Source: Campylobacterales bacterium
Lineage (GTDB): Bacteria > Campylobacterota > Campylobacteria > Campylobacterales > Sulfurospirillaceae
Assembly (NCBI GenBank): GCA_024280575.1
Contig: JAJRPV010000058.1
Location: forward strand, 1 to 58,131
Reading direction: 5' to 3'
Length of the DNA stretch: 58,131 nucleotides
This document shows positions 8,902 through 18,087 of the stretch, in pieces. The translations under genes were made by a program, and so were the position numbers. Position 1 is the first letter of the stretch, and each line of letters begins with the position of its first letter. The notes below the pieces were generated by a model. That model searched no databases and was not told the origin of the DNA. It worked only from the letters and a program-made list of their open reading frames with translations.

Positions 8902-9506
8902 ATGTTGAAAAAATCTACAGAGATGCAAATGCTCTTTTGGAAGGGCATTTTTTACTTAGTAGTGGAAACCATTCACGGTTTTATCTTCAAAGTGCAAAAG
9001 TTCTGGAAAATCCAAAAACAGCCGAAACATTGGCAAAAGAATTAGCATCGCAAATTAAAAAATACAACTTGAAAATTGACACTGTCTGCTCTCCGGCTCT
9101 TGGTGGCGTTCTTGCAGGATATGAATTGGCCCGCTCTCTTGGTGTGAGATTTATTTTTGCAGAACGAGTCAATAAAAAAATGACTATCAGAAGAGGATTT
9201 GAGATTGTAAAGGGCGAAAATATTCTAATGTGCGAGGATATTATCACGACGGGCGGATCTGCACTTGAAGCTGCCAAAGTTGCTATCGATATGGGTGCAA
9301 ATATAGTCGGATATGCTGCTCTTGCAAACAGAGGTTTTTGCAAAAGAGTCGGTAGCGATTTAGAAACAAGCCCTACATGTAAGCTACCCTCTAATTTACC
9401 ATTTTTTGCATTGGAAGATTTTAAATTTGATATATATGAACCTGAAAATTGCCCATTGTGCAAAGATGGAAGCATTGCCCACAAGCCAGGTAGCAGAGGA
9501 AATTAA
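8898..9506 (+). CDS. pyrE: Orotate phosphoribosyltransferase
   Basis: The 202-residue enzyme makes orotidine 5'-phosphate from orotate and PRPP in pyrimidine synthesis. The PRPP-binding loop is seen as [17 protein letters not shown] at about residues 109-125. [17 protein letters not shown] precedes it, and the N-terminal [18 protein letters not shown] is typical of the long bacterial PyrE type. The start overlaps the frr stop (ATGA) and the stop overlaps the next start (TAATG). A short cysteine pair near the C-terminus (ENCPLCKDG) is found in several relatives from this phylum. Confidence 0.95.
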   Translation: MNVEKIYRDANALLEGHFLLSSGNHSRFYLQSAKVLENPKTAETLAKELASQIKKYNLKIDTVCSPALGGVLAGYELARSLGVRFIFAERVNKKMTIRRGFEIVKGENILMCEDIITTGGSALEAAKVAIDMGANIVGYAALANRGFCKRVGSDLETSPTCKLPSNLPFFALEDFKFDIYEPENCPLCKDGSIAHKPGSRGN

Positions 9507-9970
9507 TGAGGTGGAGAGATGTCAAAAAAGGCCAGATTGACTTAAAAGAAGAGCCAAAAAAACCTTCTTTTCAAAGCTCTCCGGTTTTATACAGAATAAA
9601 AGCTTTCTTGACAGATTCATTTATGATTGCTATGCCAATCATTTATATAGTATTTTATGCCATCATGGGTTCTCGTGAAGAGTTCAGAGCCCACATGTTA
9701 CTTGGGTGGGTATATATTTTAATCCCTCATTTTATAGTCACTACCGGTTTTTTATATTTTAAAGATCAAACACCGGGATATAAAGCATATAATTTAAAAC
9801 TGGTCACATTTAAAATGAAAAAACCCTCATTTTTACAAATCGCTGTAAGGTATGTCGTTTTTACTCTTACTATTGTCATTTTTCCCTTACTATTCATCAC
9901 ATTTTTTACAAAAAACAGATATGGACTACAGGATATAATCTCTAGAACTGTGCCTATTAACTCTAAATGA
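9506..9970 (+). CDS. RDD family membrane protein
   Basis: The 154-residue protein has an N-terminal charged region and about three transmembrane helices. In place of the RDD signature, the first helix is preceded by LYRIKAFLTDSFMIAMPI (Arg...Asp pattern), and TPGYKAYNLKLV before the last helices is typical for the family. The function of RDD proteins is mostly unknown; some act in ion transport. It is translationally coupled with pyrE (TAATG) and with the MFS gene (ATGA). Confidence 0.82.
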   Translation: MRWRDVKKGQIDLKEEPKKPSFQSSPVLYRIKAFLTDSFMIAMPIIYIVFYAIMGSREEFRAHMLLGWVYILIPHFIVTTGFLYFKDQTPGYKAYNLKLVTFKMKKPSFLQIAVRYVVFTLTIVIFPLLFITFFTKNRYGLQDIISRTVPINSK

Positions 9971-11076
9971 ATCTATTTTCCAGATTTTCTTCTTTTTTCT
10001 TTTTTTATTTTAGCTTAGTAGCAATTTATGTAGTTTTTTTGCCAAAGATTTTACAAACTTTAGGGTATAGTAGTTTTCAAATAGGATTTATTTTTTCACT
10101 TGGACCTTTGATGAGATTTTTTATTCCTTTTTTCTTTTTAAAAAAATACCACCTTAATAAACTGATTTTTCACACTAGCTTGCTTTTGGCTCTGGCTTCA
10201 TCTATTTTATTCTATTTTACTATTCATAATTTCTATCTTTTCATATTTCCCAATATACTTCTTGGCATTGCTTTTGGGATTATGCTTCCATATGTTGATA
10301 CTTTTGCACTCACTGTTTTAAAGAAAGAAAAATATGGCAGGGCAAGACTTTTTGGATCTCTTGGTTTTATGCTTTGCGGTTTGGTTTTAGCGAGAAATTT
10401 GAGCGATTATAGCGTAGGATTGAACTATTTTTTAATTTCGACGGTATTGGTTATATTTTATAGTTTTTTAATAACTTCAAGCAAGGATGAGTTTCAAGAT
10501 AATATAAAAAAGATATCTGAAAAATTTAGATTTAAAAAAGCGATATACCTGTGGATTAGCCTATTTTCGATGCAGATGAGTTTTGGTATTTTTTATAATT
10601 TTTTTACTATTTATGAAACAAGTCATGGTATATCTTTGCAAACTGTCAGTTATCTATGGGCCTTTTCTATTATTTGCGAAATGGTACTTTTTTATTTTCA
10701 ATCAAACTTTTTTAAAAGATTTGAACTTTTATCGCTGATAAAGTTTGCTGTGTTTATAACCATTGTAAGATGGCTTTTACTTTACTTCTTTCCTGATTCG
10801 ACAACTGTTTCATACATATCTCAATCTTTACATGCCTTTAGTTTTGCCCTTCATCATACTGCCGCAATCAGTTATCTTTATAATATATATGAAAACAAAA
10901 AACTCTCTTCCCAGTTTTATTATGGTTTGTCATTTGGATTAGGTGGATTTTCCGGCTCCTTGTTTGCCGGTTATTTTTATGGAAATAACATATTCCTTTA
11001 TGCTGCTCTTATTGCATTATTATCATTTTTATTATTATTATTTCAAAAATCTATGGTGCCAAAACAAAATTTCTAA
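9967..11076 (+). CDS. MFS transporter (MFS_1-like)
   Basis: The 369-residue protein has about 11-12 transmembrane helices and the layout of small MFS_1-like (LacY/NupG-type) carriers. It begins with a short N-terminus and GYSSFQIGFIFSLGPLMRFF, resembling the first-helix-pair loop of the family, and has GRARLFGSLGFMLCG at about residues 120-134 as the conserved mid-domain motif. The substrate cannot be inferred. It is the last gene of the secG run and its 3' end overlaps the convergent fliL by 26 bases. Confidence 0.78.
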   Translation: MNLFSRFSSFFFFYFSLVAIYVVFLPKILQTLGYSSFQIGFIFSLGPLMRFFIPFFFLKKYHLNKLIFHTSLLLALASSILFYFTIHNFYLFIFPNILLGIAFGIMLPYVDTFALTVLKKEKYGRARLFGSLGFMLCGLVLARNLSDYSVGLNYFLISTVLVIFYSFLITSSKDEFQDNIKKISEKFRFKKAIYLWISLFSMQMSFGIFYNFFTIYETSHGISLQTVSYLWAFSIICEMVLFYFQSNFFKRFELLSLIKFAVFITIVRWLLLYFFPDSTTVSYISQSLHAFSFALHHTAAISYLYNIYENKKLSSQFYYGLSFGLGGFSGSLFAGYFYGNNIFLYAALIALLSFLLLLFQKSMVPKQNF

Positions 11077-11542
11077 AGTAAATATCTTCTATTTTGAAAC
11101 CAAAAGTTTGATAAATAATCTCTTTTAACTTTTTCTTATACTCTTCTTTGCCTTTATTTGTAGCTAGTTGATTTCCATTTTGCGTGGTGGTAAATCTTAA
11201 AATCAAATCTCTAACATCATCTATATTTTTTTCCAACGCCTTTTTATCATCAGAATTTTTCATTTTAAATGACATATCAGCCTTCATATATTGGTACTTT
11301 CCACCACCTAGTGTGATAGTAATTCCATCAACTGCTACCATACTTTTATCTGTGCCTTCCGTAGATTTTTTAGAAGCACCTGCTACCTGTCTTGCAAATT
11401 TCTGATAATTAATTTTTGTTTGCTTATCACCATATAAAAATGTATCTACAATAAAATAAGTCAAAGCAACCAAAACAATAGTAACCAGGGATATTTTTAA
11501 AGCTTTCAAACCATTCATGTCTTTACCTATATTTTTTGTCAT
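11051..11542 (-). CDS. fliL: Flagellar basal-body protein FliL
   Basis: The 163-residue protein has one N-terminal transmembrane helix (about residues 14-36) and a periplasmic domain with the FliL pattern MKADMSFKMKN and a final IEDIYFRNFVLAP, which matches the conserved FliL C-terminus. FliL surrounds stator units and supports torque. It is separate from the other flagellar genes in this window and faces the MFS gene. The start could also be the internal ATG nine codons later (MNGLKALK). Confidence 0.82.
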   Translation of the reverse strand: MTKNIGKDMNGLKALKISLVTIVLVALTYFIVDTFLYGDKQTKINYQKFARQVAGASKKSTEGTDKSMVAVDGITITLGGGKYQYMKADMSFKMKNSDDKKALEKNIDDVRDLILRFTTTQNGNQLATNKGKEEYKKKLKEIIYQTFGFKIEDIYFRNFVLAP

Positions 11543-11634
11543 TATACCGTTTTAAATAAAAAATTAAATTAATTAAGACTGTTTTTATCCTATTAAGGTA
11601 TAATTATGGTAACAAATTATATTAAAGGTAAATA

Positions 11635-12135
11635 ATGTCAAAAACACATTTAAAAGGTAACGATGTTACTCTTAGCGGAAATGAAGTAAATGTCGGAGAT
11701 AAAGCTCCTGCAACAGTTGTAGTCGGAAAAGATTTAGGTGAAATCACAGTAGGTGGAGCGACAGGCAAAAAACAAATTATCGTAGTAGTTCCTTCTTTGG
11801 ATACTCCCGTATGTGCAGCAGAAACAAGAAAATTTAACGAAGAGGCAGCAAAAATTGACAATGCTAGCGTAACTGTAGTATCTATGGATTTGCCATTTGC
11901 AATGGGTAGATTTTGCACAACTGAAGGAATCGAAAACCTAAGCGTAGGAAGTGACTTTAGAAACAAAGATTTTGCAAATGCATATGGTGTTTTGGTAGCT
12001 GATGGTCCTTTGGCAGGTGTTACATGTAGAGCTATTTTTGTAGTAGGTGAAGATGGTGTTGTTACTTATAAAGAAATTGTTCCGGAAATCACAGAAGAGC
12101 CTGATTATCAATCAGCACTTAACGCTATAAAATAA
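11635..12135 (+). CDS. tpx: Thiol peroxidase Tpx (atypical 2-Cys peroxiredoxin)
   Basis: The 166-residue protein has the peroxidatic cysteine C60 in SLDTPVCAAET and the resolving cysteine C94 in MGRFCTTEG, the exact layout of Tpx. It reduces hydrogen peroxide and alkyl hydroperoxides with thioredoxin as donor. A TATAAT box lies at 11599-11604 and an AAAGG ribosome binding site just before the start. It is a single-gene unit closed by the terminator at 12141. Confidence 0.95.
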   Translation: MSKTHLKGNDVTLSGNEVNVGDKAPATVVVGKDLGEITVGGATGKKQIIVVVPSLDTPVCAAETRKFNEEAAKIDNASVTVVSMDLPFAMGRFCTTEGIENLSVGSDFRNKDFANAYGVLVADGPLAGVTCRAIFVVGEDGVVTYKEIVPEITEEPDYQSALNAIK

Positions 12136-12140
12136 ATATC

Positions 12141-12175
12141 TTGGCTAAAGGGAATCCCCTTTAGCCAAAGCTTTT
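12141..12175 (+). terminator. Rho-independent terminator after tpx
   Basis: A perfect stem TTGGCTAAAGGG/CCCTTTAGCCAA encloses a short AATC-type loop and is followed by CTTTT. It lies six bases after the tpx stop. Confidence 0.88.
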
Positions 12176-12301
12176 ATCTTGATGCCCTCTTTCTATTTAA
12201 TTTCTCGTGAAGCTTGAACAAAGTCCAAACTTCACTCAGTCACTAAAGCTTTGGCTTTGCCAAGAAAATAAAGAGTGCTTTTATCTTGATGCCCTCTTTC
12301 T
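12170..12301. repeat. Diverged copy of the 80-bp element flanked by a 25-bp direct repeat
   Basis: GCTTTTATCTTGATGCCCTC plus five more bases occurs at 12170-12194 and again at 12277-12301, where it encodes the last codons of typA. The 82 bases between the copies contain CTTGAACAAAGTCC and CACTAAAGCTTTGGCTTTGC, which align with the core of the tandem repeat at 3361-3520. The direct repeats look like target sequence duplicated when the element arrived. Confidence 0.7.
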
Positions 12302-14119
12302 TTTAGTCGCATCCAAAATTCTTTTTCTAATTCTTATTGTTATTGGTGTTACTTCTACTAATTCGTCATTTTCTATCCACTCTAGTGCAAGCTCAAGTCC
12401 CATATCTCTTGGTGGAACTAATTTTATAGCTTCGTCTGCGCCACTACTTCTTACATTTGTAAGGTTTTTGCCTTTTATAGGATTCACATCCAAATCATTT
12501 GGACGAGCATGTTCACCTATAATCATGCCTTTATAAACTTTTGTCTGAGGTCCTATAAAAAGAGCGCCTCTATCTTGAAGATTAAATAATGAATATCCTA
12601 ACGCCACTCCATCTTCCATAGAGATTAAAGCTCCGTTTTTACGATGTTCAACTGCACCACTTAAGGATCGAAATTCTAAAAATGAGTGATTCATAACACC
12701 CTCACCTTTAGTATCAGTCAAAAATTGTCCGCGAAAACCAATAAGTCCACGAGCTGGGATTTCAAACTCTATTCTAGTCTGCCCGTCACCTGTTGGATTC
12801 ATAGCAACCATCTCTGCTTTTTTTCGACCTAATTTTTCAATAACAGTTCCTGTATGTTCATCCGGTACATCTATCACCAAATGCTCATAAGGCTCCATTT
12901 TAACTCCATTTTCCTCTTTGATGATAACTTCGGGACGACCAAGAGAAAATTCAAAACCTTCCCTTCTCATGTTTTCAGCCAAAATTGTGATTTGAAGCTC
13001 GCCACGACCTGAAACCTTAAATTGTCCCTCGCCTGTATTTTCATACTTCATAGCAATATTTGTTTTCATCTCAGCTTCAAGTCTTTCATCTATCTTGTTT
13101 GAAGTTACATATTTGCCTTCTAGACCGGCAAATGGCGAGTTATTTACGGCAAACACAACTGAAAGTGTCGGTTCTTCTATGTGAAGCGGATCAAGAGGCA
13201 TAGGATTATTTGGATCAACTACGCTATCACCGACATCCAAAGCTTCAAAACCTGCAATTGCAACTATATCTCCGCTTATTGCTTCATCTATATCAATTCG
13301 TTCGAGTCCCTTGAAGCCTATAAGTTTGGAAATTCTTCCTTTGAGTGTTTCTCCATTTGCTTTTGCTAGCATAACATTTTGATTCTTTTTGATAGTGCCG
13401 TTAAATATTCTAGCTATTCCTATTTTTCCCACATAATTATCATAATCAAGCGTAAATACCTGCAGTTGCAAAGGATTTTCAATTGATCCTGTCGGTAAAG
13501 GAACGAAATCTAAAATTGTTTCAAAAAGTGGTATTAGATTTTTGTTTTCATCATCCATATCAAGTTTTGCATAACCCTCTTTTGCAGCCGCATAAACTAC
13601 AGGAAATTCTAACTGTTCATCATTTGCATCAAGTGCTACAAGCAGGTCAAAAACTTCATCCACTACTCTTTCGGGATCAGCTGCTGGCTTGTCTATTTTA
13701 TTTATCACGACAATCGGTTTCAAGCCCAATGTCAATGCTTTTTTTAGCACAAATTTTGTTTGAGGCATTACTCCTTCTTGAGCATCCACCAAAAGCAAAA
13801 CACCGTCAACCATCTTTAAAACCCTCTCAACCTCACCGCCAAAATCAGCGTGACCCGGAGTGTCTATGATATTTATCTTAGAATTTTTGTAATGAATGGC
13901 TGTATTTTTAGAAAGAATAGTGATGCCTCTTTCCTTTTCCAAATCGTTACTGTCCATAACTCTCTCATCAATTTTTTGATGCTCTGTAAATGTTCCTGAT
14001 TGCTTTAATAATTCATCTACCAAAGTAGTCTTCCCGTGATCGACATGTGCAATCACTGCAATATTTCTAAACTCTTGCAAAATTTCTACTGATTTATCTC
14101 TTTTATATAAGGATTGCAT
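12281..14119 (-). CDS. typA: Ribosome-associated GTPase TypA/BipA
   Basis: The 612-residue translational GTPase has G1 [10 protein letters not shown] (about residues 24-33), the switch II motif [13 protein letters not shown]4 NKIDKP, then the EF-G-like domains and the TypA-specific C-terminal domain ending [14 protein letters not shown]. TypA binds 70S ribosomes under stress and helps 50S assembly. The end of the gene has been duplicated downstream together with the repeat element. The start codon has no strong ribosome binding site. Confidence 0.95.
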   Translation of the reverse strand: MQSLYKRDKSVEILQEFRNIAVIAHVDHGKTTLVDELLKQSGTFTEHQKIDERVMDSNDLEKERGITILSKNTAIHYKNSKINIIDTPGHADFGGEVERVLKMVDGVLLLVDAQEGVMPQTKFVLKKALTLGLKPIVVINKIDKPAADPERVVDEVFDLLVALDANDEQLEFPVVYAAAKEGYAKLDMDDENKNLIPLFETILDFVPLPTGSIENPLQLQVFTLDYDNYVGKIGIARIFNGTIKKNQNVMLAKANGETLKGRISKLIGFKGLERIDIDEAISGDIVAIAGFEALDVGDSVVDPNNPMPLDPLHIEEPTLSVVFAVNNSPFAGLEGKYVTSNKIDERLEAEMKTNIAMKYENTGEGQFKVSGRGELQITILAENMRREGFEFSLGRPEVIIKEENGVKMEPYEHLVIDVPDEHTGTVIEKLGRKKAEMVAMNPTGDGQTRIEFEIPARGLIGFRGQFLTDTKGEGVMNHSFLEFRSLSGAVEHRKNGALISMEDGVALGYSLFNLQDRGALFIGPQTKVYKGMIIGEHARPNDLDVNPIKGKNLTNVRSSGADEAIKLVPPRDMGLELALEWIENDELVEVTPITIRIRKRILDATKRKRASR

Positions 14120-14170
14120 TATACCCTAATTTTTCTTGAAAAAGATAAAACATATTTTTTGCACTTGTGT

Positions 14171-14184
14171 GGAATAGTAATTGC
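14171..14184 (+). promoter_or_regulatory. Sigma-54 promoter of the fliK-flgD-flgE operon
   Basis: GG (14171-14172) and GC (14183-14184) are spaced by exactly ten bases in TGGAATAGTAATTGCTTT. This fits the -24/-12 consensus used by RpoN for middle-class flagellar genes in Campylobacter and Helicobacter. The fliK start codon is 36 bases downstream. Confidence 0.85.
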
Positions 14185-14219
14185 TTTAATTGATAAAGAT
14201 AAATTTCTAAGGTAAAAGT

Positions 14220-15799
14220 ATGAACAGTCTCATGACACTTATCAGCAACAGTCCAAAGACAATCAACTTATCAAAAGAGGATAAGACAATTAATGATAAA
14301 ACTGACTCTAAAATTAATACACAAGATTTTATATCTATTCTTTTTAGCCAAATAAAAAATCGCTCAAACAAATCAATAAAAGAAGATATAAAAATCCCTG
14401 CTGATATTGTATCTTCCGCAAAAACATCAATCAAAAATGAAAAACTAAAATCCTCAAATGAACTTTTACTTGGAGAAATTCTTAATATAATGACCATGCT
14501 AAAAGGAAGTGATGACCAAGTTTCTTTTCCAAAATTTTCTAATAAACTTGACAAGATTTTAAATGAAAAATCCGTTTTACATGAATTTAAAAATGCCAAA
14601 AGTCTGGATGATATATTTAAATTATCCAAAAAATATAACCTAGGTTTAAAAGATATAAAGCTCACAAAAGAAGATATAAAATCTTTAAAAAAAGATTTTC
14701 CAAAACTGGATTCACAAAAATTTTTCGAAATCAAAACGCCTAATACAGATTATACACAAAATAAACAAAATACAACCATAACAAAAAATAAGAAGCATAT
14801 AATTATAGAAAAGCTAATTCAAAACTTGCCGGACAAACAAAACAGTAAACAGCCTAAAAATATATTACAATCACTTTTAAAAGATGTAGATGAAAACACA
14901 AAAAAAGTTATAATAAAAAATATTGAAGAAGATAAAAAAACTAAAGTTGAGCAATATATCAAAGGTGATAAACAATATACTCAAAAGAACAAAACCAGTA
15001 AAGACAAAATAATAGACAAACAACTTAAGGAATCTTCCCATATTATACAAAAAGAAGAAAAGTCTATAAAAACTTCTTCAAAAGAAGTCATGAATATAGA
15101 AATAAATAAAAAAGAGTATATCTCAAAAAAATAGTGAAAAACGATGAGACTCTCTCTGATAAAACAATAATAGGCGAAATCAAACAAGAAAAAACGAAAA
15201 TTAACAAAAATTTAAAAGATAGGCTGATCCACAAAGTAAAAACACAAAAAAGCTCAAACGCTCAAAATATAAATAATATAGAGACTCTACTCACTGATGA
15301 TAAAACTGATATAGAAAATACAAAAGATATAAAAAATGAACCAATATCACACAAACAAGAGTTTAAAAATACAATAAAAGCTGACACTTTTAAACCAAAT
15401 AAAAATGTTGAAACAAAAAGCAGTTTAAACCATTTTTCAAACAATTTAAAAGAAAAAATGGAAAATTATAAACCGCCTATTATGAAGGTTAAAATGGCAC
15501 TAAATCCTAAAAATTTGGGTGAAGTAGAAGTTACGCTTATACATAGAGGAAACAACTTACATGTAAATATTGTATCCAACACAAACACAATGTCGCTTTT
15601 CACGCAAAATCAAGCAGAATTTAAAAATTCTCTTGTAAATATGGGCTTTACAAACTTAGAAATGAATTTTTCTGATCAAGGAAAAAATTCAGGTCAAAAT
15701 CAGCAAAATAGAAAAAACAGTAAAAACTCTTTTGAGGAGTTTAATAATCAAGAAAACTATGAAAGCACTGTAGAACTTATAGTGCCAAGATATATATAA
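14220..15799 (+). pseudogene. fliK: Flagellar hook-length control protein FliK, frameshifted
   Basis: Two abutting frames make one FliK-like protein of about 526 residues: a long Lys/Asn/Asp-rich low-complexity part, then a C-terminal Flg_hook domain with VKMALNPKNLGEVEVTLIHR. FliK is the exported ruler that stops hook growth and switches substrate. The first frame ends in TAG at 15132-15134, directly after a run of seven A (15125-15131). One more A, or a -1 slip on A_AAA_AAA, restores the frame into the second part. First gene behind a sigma-54 promoter, followed by flgD. Confidence 0.8.
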
Positions 15800-15809
15800 A
15801 GGATAAAAA

Positions 15810-16472
15810 ATGGCAACCTCGGCAATCACAAATTCATTCACTAAAACAGACAGCAGTGTTACTCAAAATCCAAACGGTGTTTTAGATAAAGATTCTTTTA
15901 TGAAACTGCTTTTAATAGAACTCCAGTATCAAGATCCTACAGATCCCATGGATACAGATAAAATACTTACACAAACTTCTCAACTTGCAACTCTTGAATC
16001 AGCAGACAATACAAACAAGACTATGGAAGATTTGGTAAAAAGATTAAATAATAATATGGATATGGGAGCTCTTGCCGCCATAGGTAAAATGGCAAGTTTA
16101 GGAACAAATGACATAACACTGCCGGAAAAAGAGAGTGCAAAATTTGAAGTATATTTTGGAAAAGAGATTAAAGACGGAACTCTTACTATTTCAGATACAA
16201 AAGGGCATACGATAAGAACAGTACCTTTAAGTTCTCAAGAAGGAAAAAGCGGAATTCTCTCTTTTCAGTGGGATGGCCTAAATAATAGTGGGAAAAAAGT
16301 TGACCAGGGTAAATACAGGGTAAGTGTTAATTATACAGATGTTGATGGCAATAAATTAAAGACTCAAACAGGAGTTTATCCAGTTGAATCCGTAAGATAT
16401 GAAGATGGAAAACCACAAATGAAATTAGGATCTTCTTATGTTCCTATGGAACAAATTACTGAATTTTATTAA
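15810..16472 (+). CDS. flgD: Flagellar hook capping protein FlgD
   Basis: The 220-residue protein has the N-terminal scaffold signature LDKDSFMKLLLIELQYQDPTDPMD (about residues 25-48; also the part that directs export) and a C-terminal FlgD Ig-like/tudor region with FQWDGLNNSGKKVDQGKYRVSV. FlgD caps the growing hook and lets FlgE subunits polymerise. It lies between fliK and a hook-like gene in the usual Campylobacterota order. Confidence 0.93.
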   Translation: MATSAITNSFTKTDSSVTQNPNGVLDKDSFMKLLLIELQYQDPTDPMDTDKILTQTSQLATLESADNTNKTMEDLVKRLNNNMDMGALAAIGKMASLGTNDITLPEKESAKFEVYFGKEIKDGTLTISDTKGHTIRTVPLSSQEGKSGILSFQWDGLNNSGKKVDQGKYRVSVNYTDVDGNKLKTQTGVYPVESVRYEDGKPQMKLGSSYVPMEQITEFY

Positions 16473-16484
16473 GAAGGTTGATTT

Positions 16485-17918
16485 ATGAATACATCTTTTT
16501 ATAATGGCGTAAGCGGTATTATAAGTGACCAATATTATTTAGATAGCATCTCAAATAATATATCAAATATCAGTACTGTTGGTTACAAAAGAAGCAATGC
16601 ACCAGAATTTTCAACTGTTTTTTCAACTACACTAACAGATAATTATTTTGATGCGACAGCAAATGACAGCGGATTGGGCGTTAGAAAAACTCAAGCCACT
16701 TTAAACATGACTCAAGGAGTACTGCAAAATACTGACAATACTTTTGATTTAGCAATTGGCGGAAACGGATGGTTTGGCGTGCAAGGTCAACAACAAAACA
16801 CATATTATACTCGAGCCGGTATATTTAATATAGATGAAAATGGTGATTTGGTAGATCCAAATGGAAATTATCTATTGGCAACTAGCGGTAATAATATATC
16901 TCCGACAACTTTACCGCAAAATATATCAGATGATATCGGAAAATACTATAGTGGAAAAGTTCCTGAAACTACTGAGCCAAAAGCGATATCTGAAATATCA
17001 GAAATACCGCTTGGAGCTGTGGCATCTCAAACAAAAGTAAATCTTCCTACAATACTTTACTATCCTCCAACTCCCACTACAAATATATCATATCAGGCAA
17101 ATTTAAATCCTCAAATATTAAAAGATGCAAATGGAGACGAAATTGCAAATGTTGAACATTTTAGTTCAGGCATAATATCTCCGACTGGAAATAAAGACAT
17201 ATTGGATATGACTTACACAAAAAGAATTCCTCAGCAAATTAGTGGTACCACATGGGATGGAGTCGTAAAAATATTATCTTTTTATGAAAAATATGATCCT
17301 AACACAACATATGATCCTGCTCTTTATCAGGTAAATAAAAGTGCTTAGAAAGTTTATACTATTGTTGACTCAAAAAATGCAACTTTAAATTTTTCGAGTA
17401 CAGGAGAATTATTAAGTGCAAATGTTCCCACGATGTCTAACAGTGGAACTCCTTTAAATATAAATGTAGGTACACCAAACAGCTATGACGGTTTTGAATC
17501 AAGTGCAAATTTTGATAAATCCAGAAGCGAACAACATGATGGATTTGAGTATGGTTTATTAAAAAATTATGGTGTAGATGAGGAAGGAAATATAATAGCA
17601 GAATTTACAAACGGGAGAAGTACACCTATAGCAAAAATAGCCTTGTATCATTTTCAAAATGACCAAGGATTGGAAAAAGTAAATTCTTCTCTTTTGAGAG
17701 CATCTATTAACAGCGGAAAACCTATTTTTTACACAGATGCAAACGGAAATCCAATGCTTGGAGCGAAAATTTATTCTCAAAAACTTGAAAGCAGCAATAC
17801 TGATTTAACAATTGCCATGAGTGAATTAATTCTAGCTCAAAGAACTTATGGGGCAAATGCAAAAAGCATCACTACGAGTGACCAAATGATTCAAAATGCA
17901 ATTAATATGAAAAAGTAG
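16485..17918 (+). pseudogene. FlgE-like flagellar hook-basal body protein, interrupted by TAG
   Basis: The frame encodes 477 codons with the N-terminal rod/hook signature NGVSGIISDQYYLDSISNNISNISTVGYKR and the C-terminal QRTYGANAKSITTSDQMIQN. Both belong to the FlgE/FlgF/FlgG family. TAG at 17346-17348 (codon 288) stops it after VNKSA, and translation would continue in phase with KVYTIVDSKNATLNFSSTG. A GAG or AAG changed to TAG would explain it. It follows flgD by 12 bases and corresponds by position to the hook-like gene beside flgD in Helicobacter (HP0908-type). The next gene is the main hook protein. Confidence 0.82.
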
Positions 17919-17931
17919 GAATAGTTTTTGC
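17918..17931 (+). promoter_or_regulatory. Sigma-54 promoter of the main hook gene flgE
   Basis: GG at 17918-17919 and GC at 17930-17931 are ten bases apart in AGGAATAGTTTTTGCTTG, nearly the same -24/-12 sequence as the promoter upstream of fliK. The first G is also the last base of the preceding stop codon. Confidence 0.85.
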
Positions 17932-17954
17932 TTGAAAAATAAAACATTGACAAT

Positions 17955-17972
17955 TTGTGACAGTGGTCACAA
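17955..17972. promoter_or_regulatory. CRP/FNR-type palindrome in the flgE leader
   Basis: TTGTGAC-AGTG-GTCACAA is a perfect inverted repeat and contains TGTGA-N6-TCACA, the exact consensus architecture of CRP-family sites. It lies some 25 bases downstream of the sigma-54 -12 element, near the expected transcript start. Confidence 0.5.
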
Positions 17973-18087
17973 TATTTAGTATAAAACAGTTGAAACGATA
18001 CAATCAAAAGTTGTATTTTAGTAGGGCGTAAATTTTATATGAGTTTTACTTATATAAGATATGACAGTTAAACAAAAAGGATATAAA

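Noticed and set aside
12207-12536. Plus-strand frame over the typA end
   Set aside because: Antisense to conserved typA sequence and created partly by the repeat element; no start signal.
18061-18087. Upstream ATG as the flgE start
   Set aside because: The nine added residues are not part of the conserved hook N-terminus and the ribosome binding site belongs to 18088.
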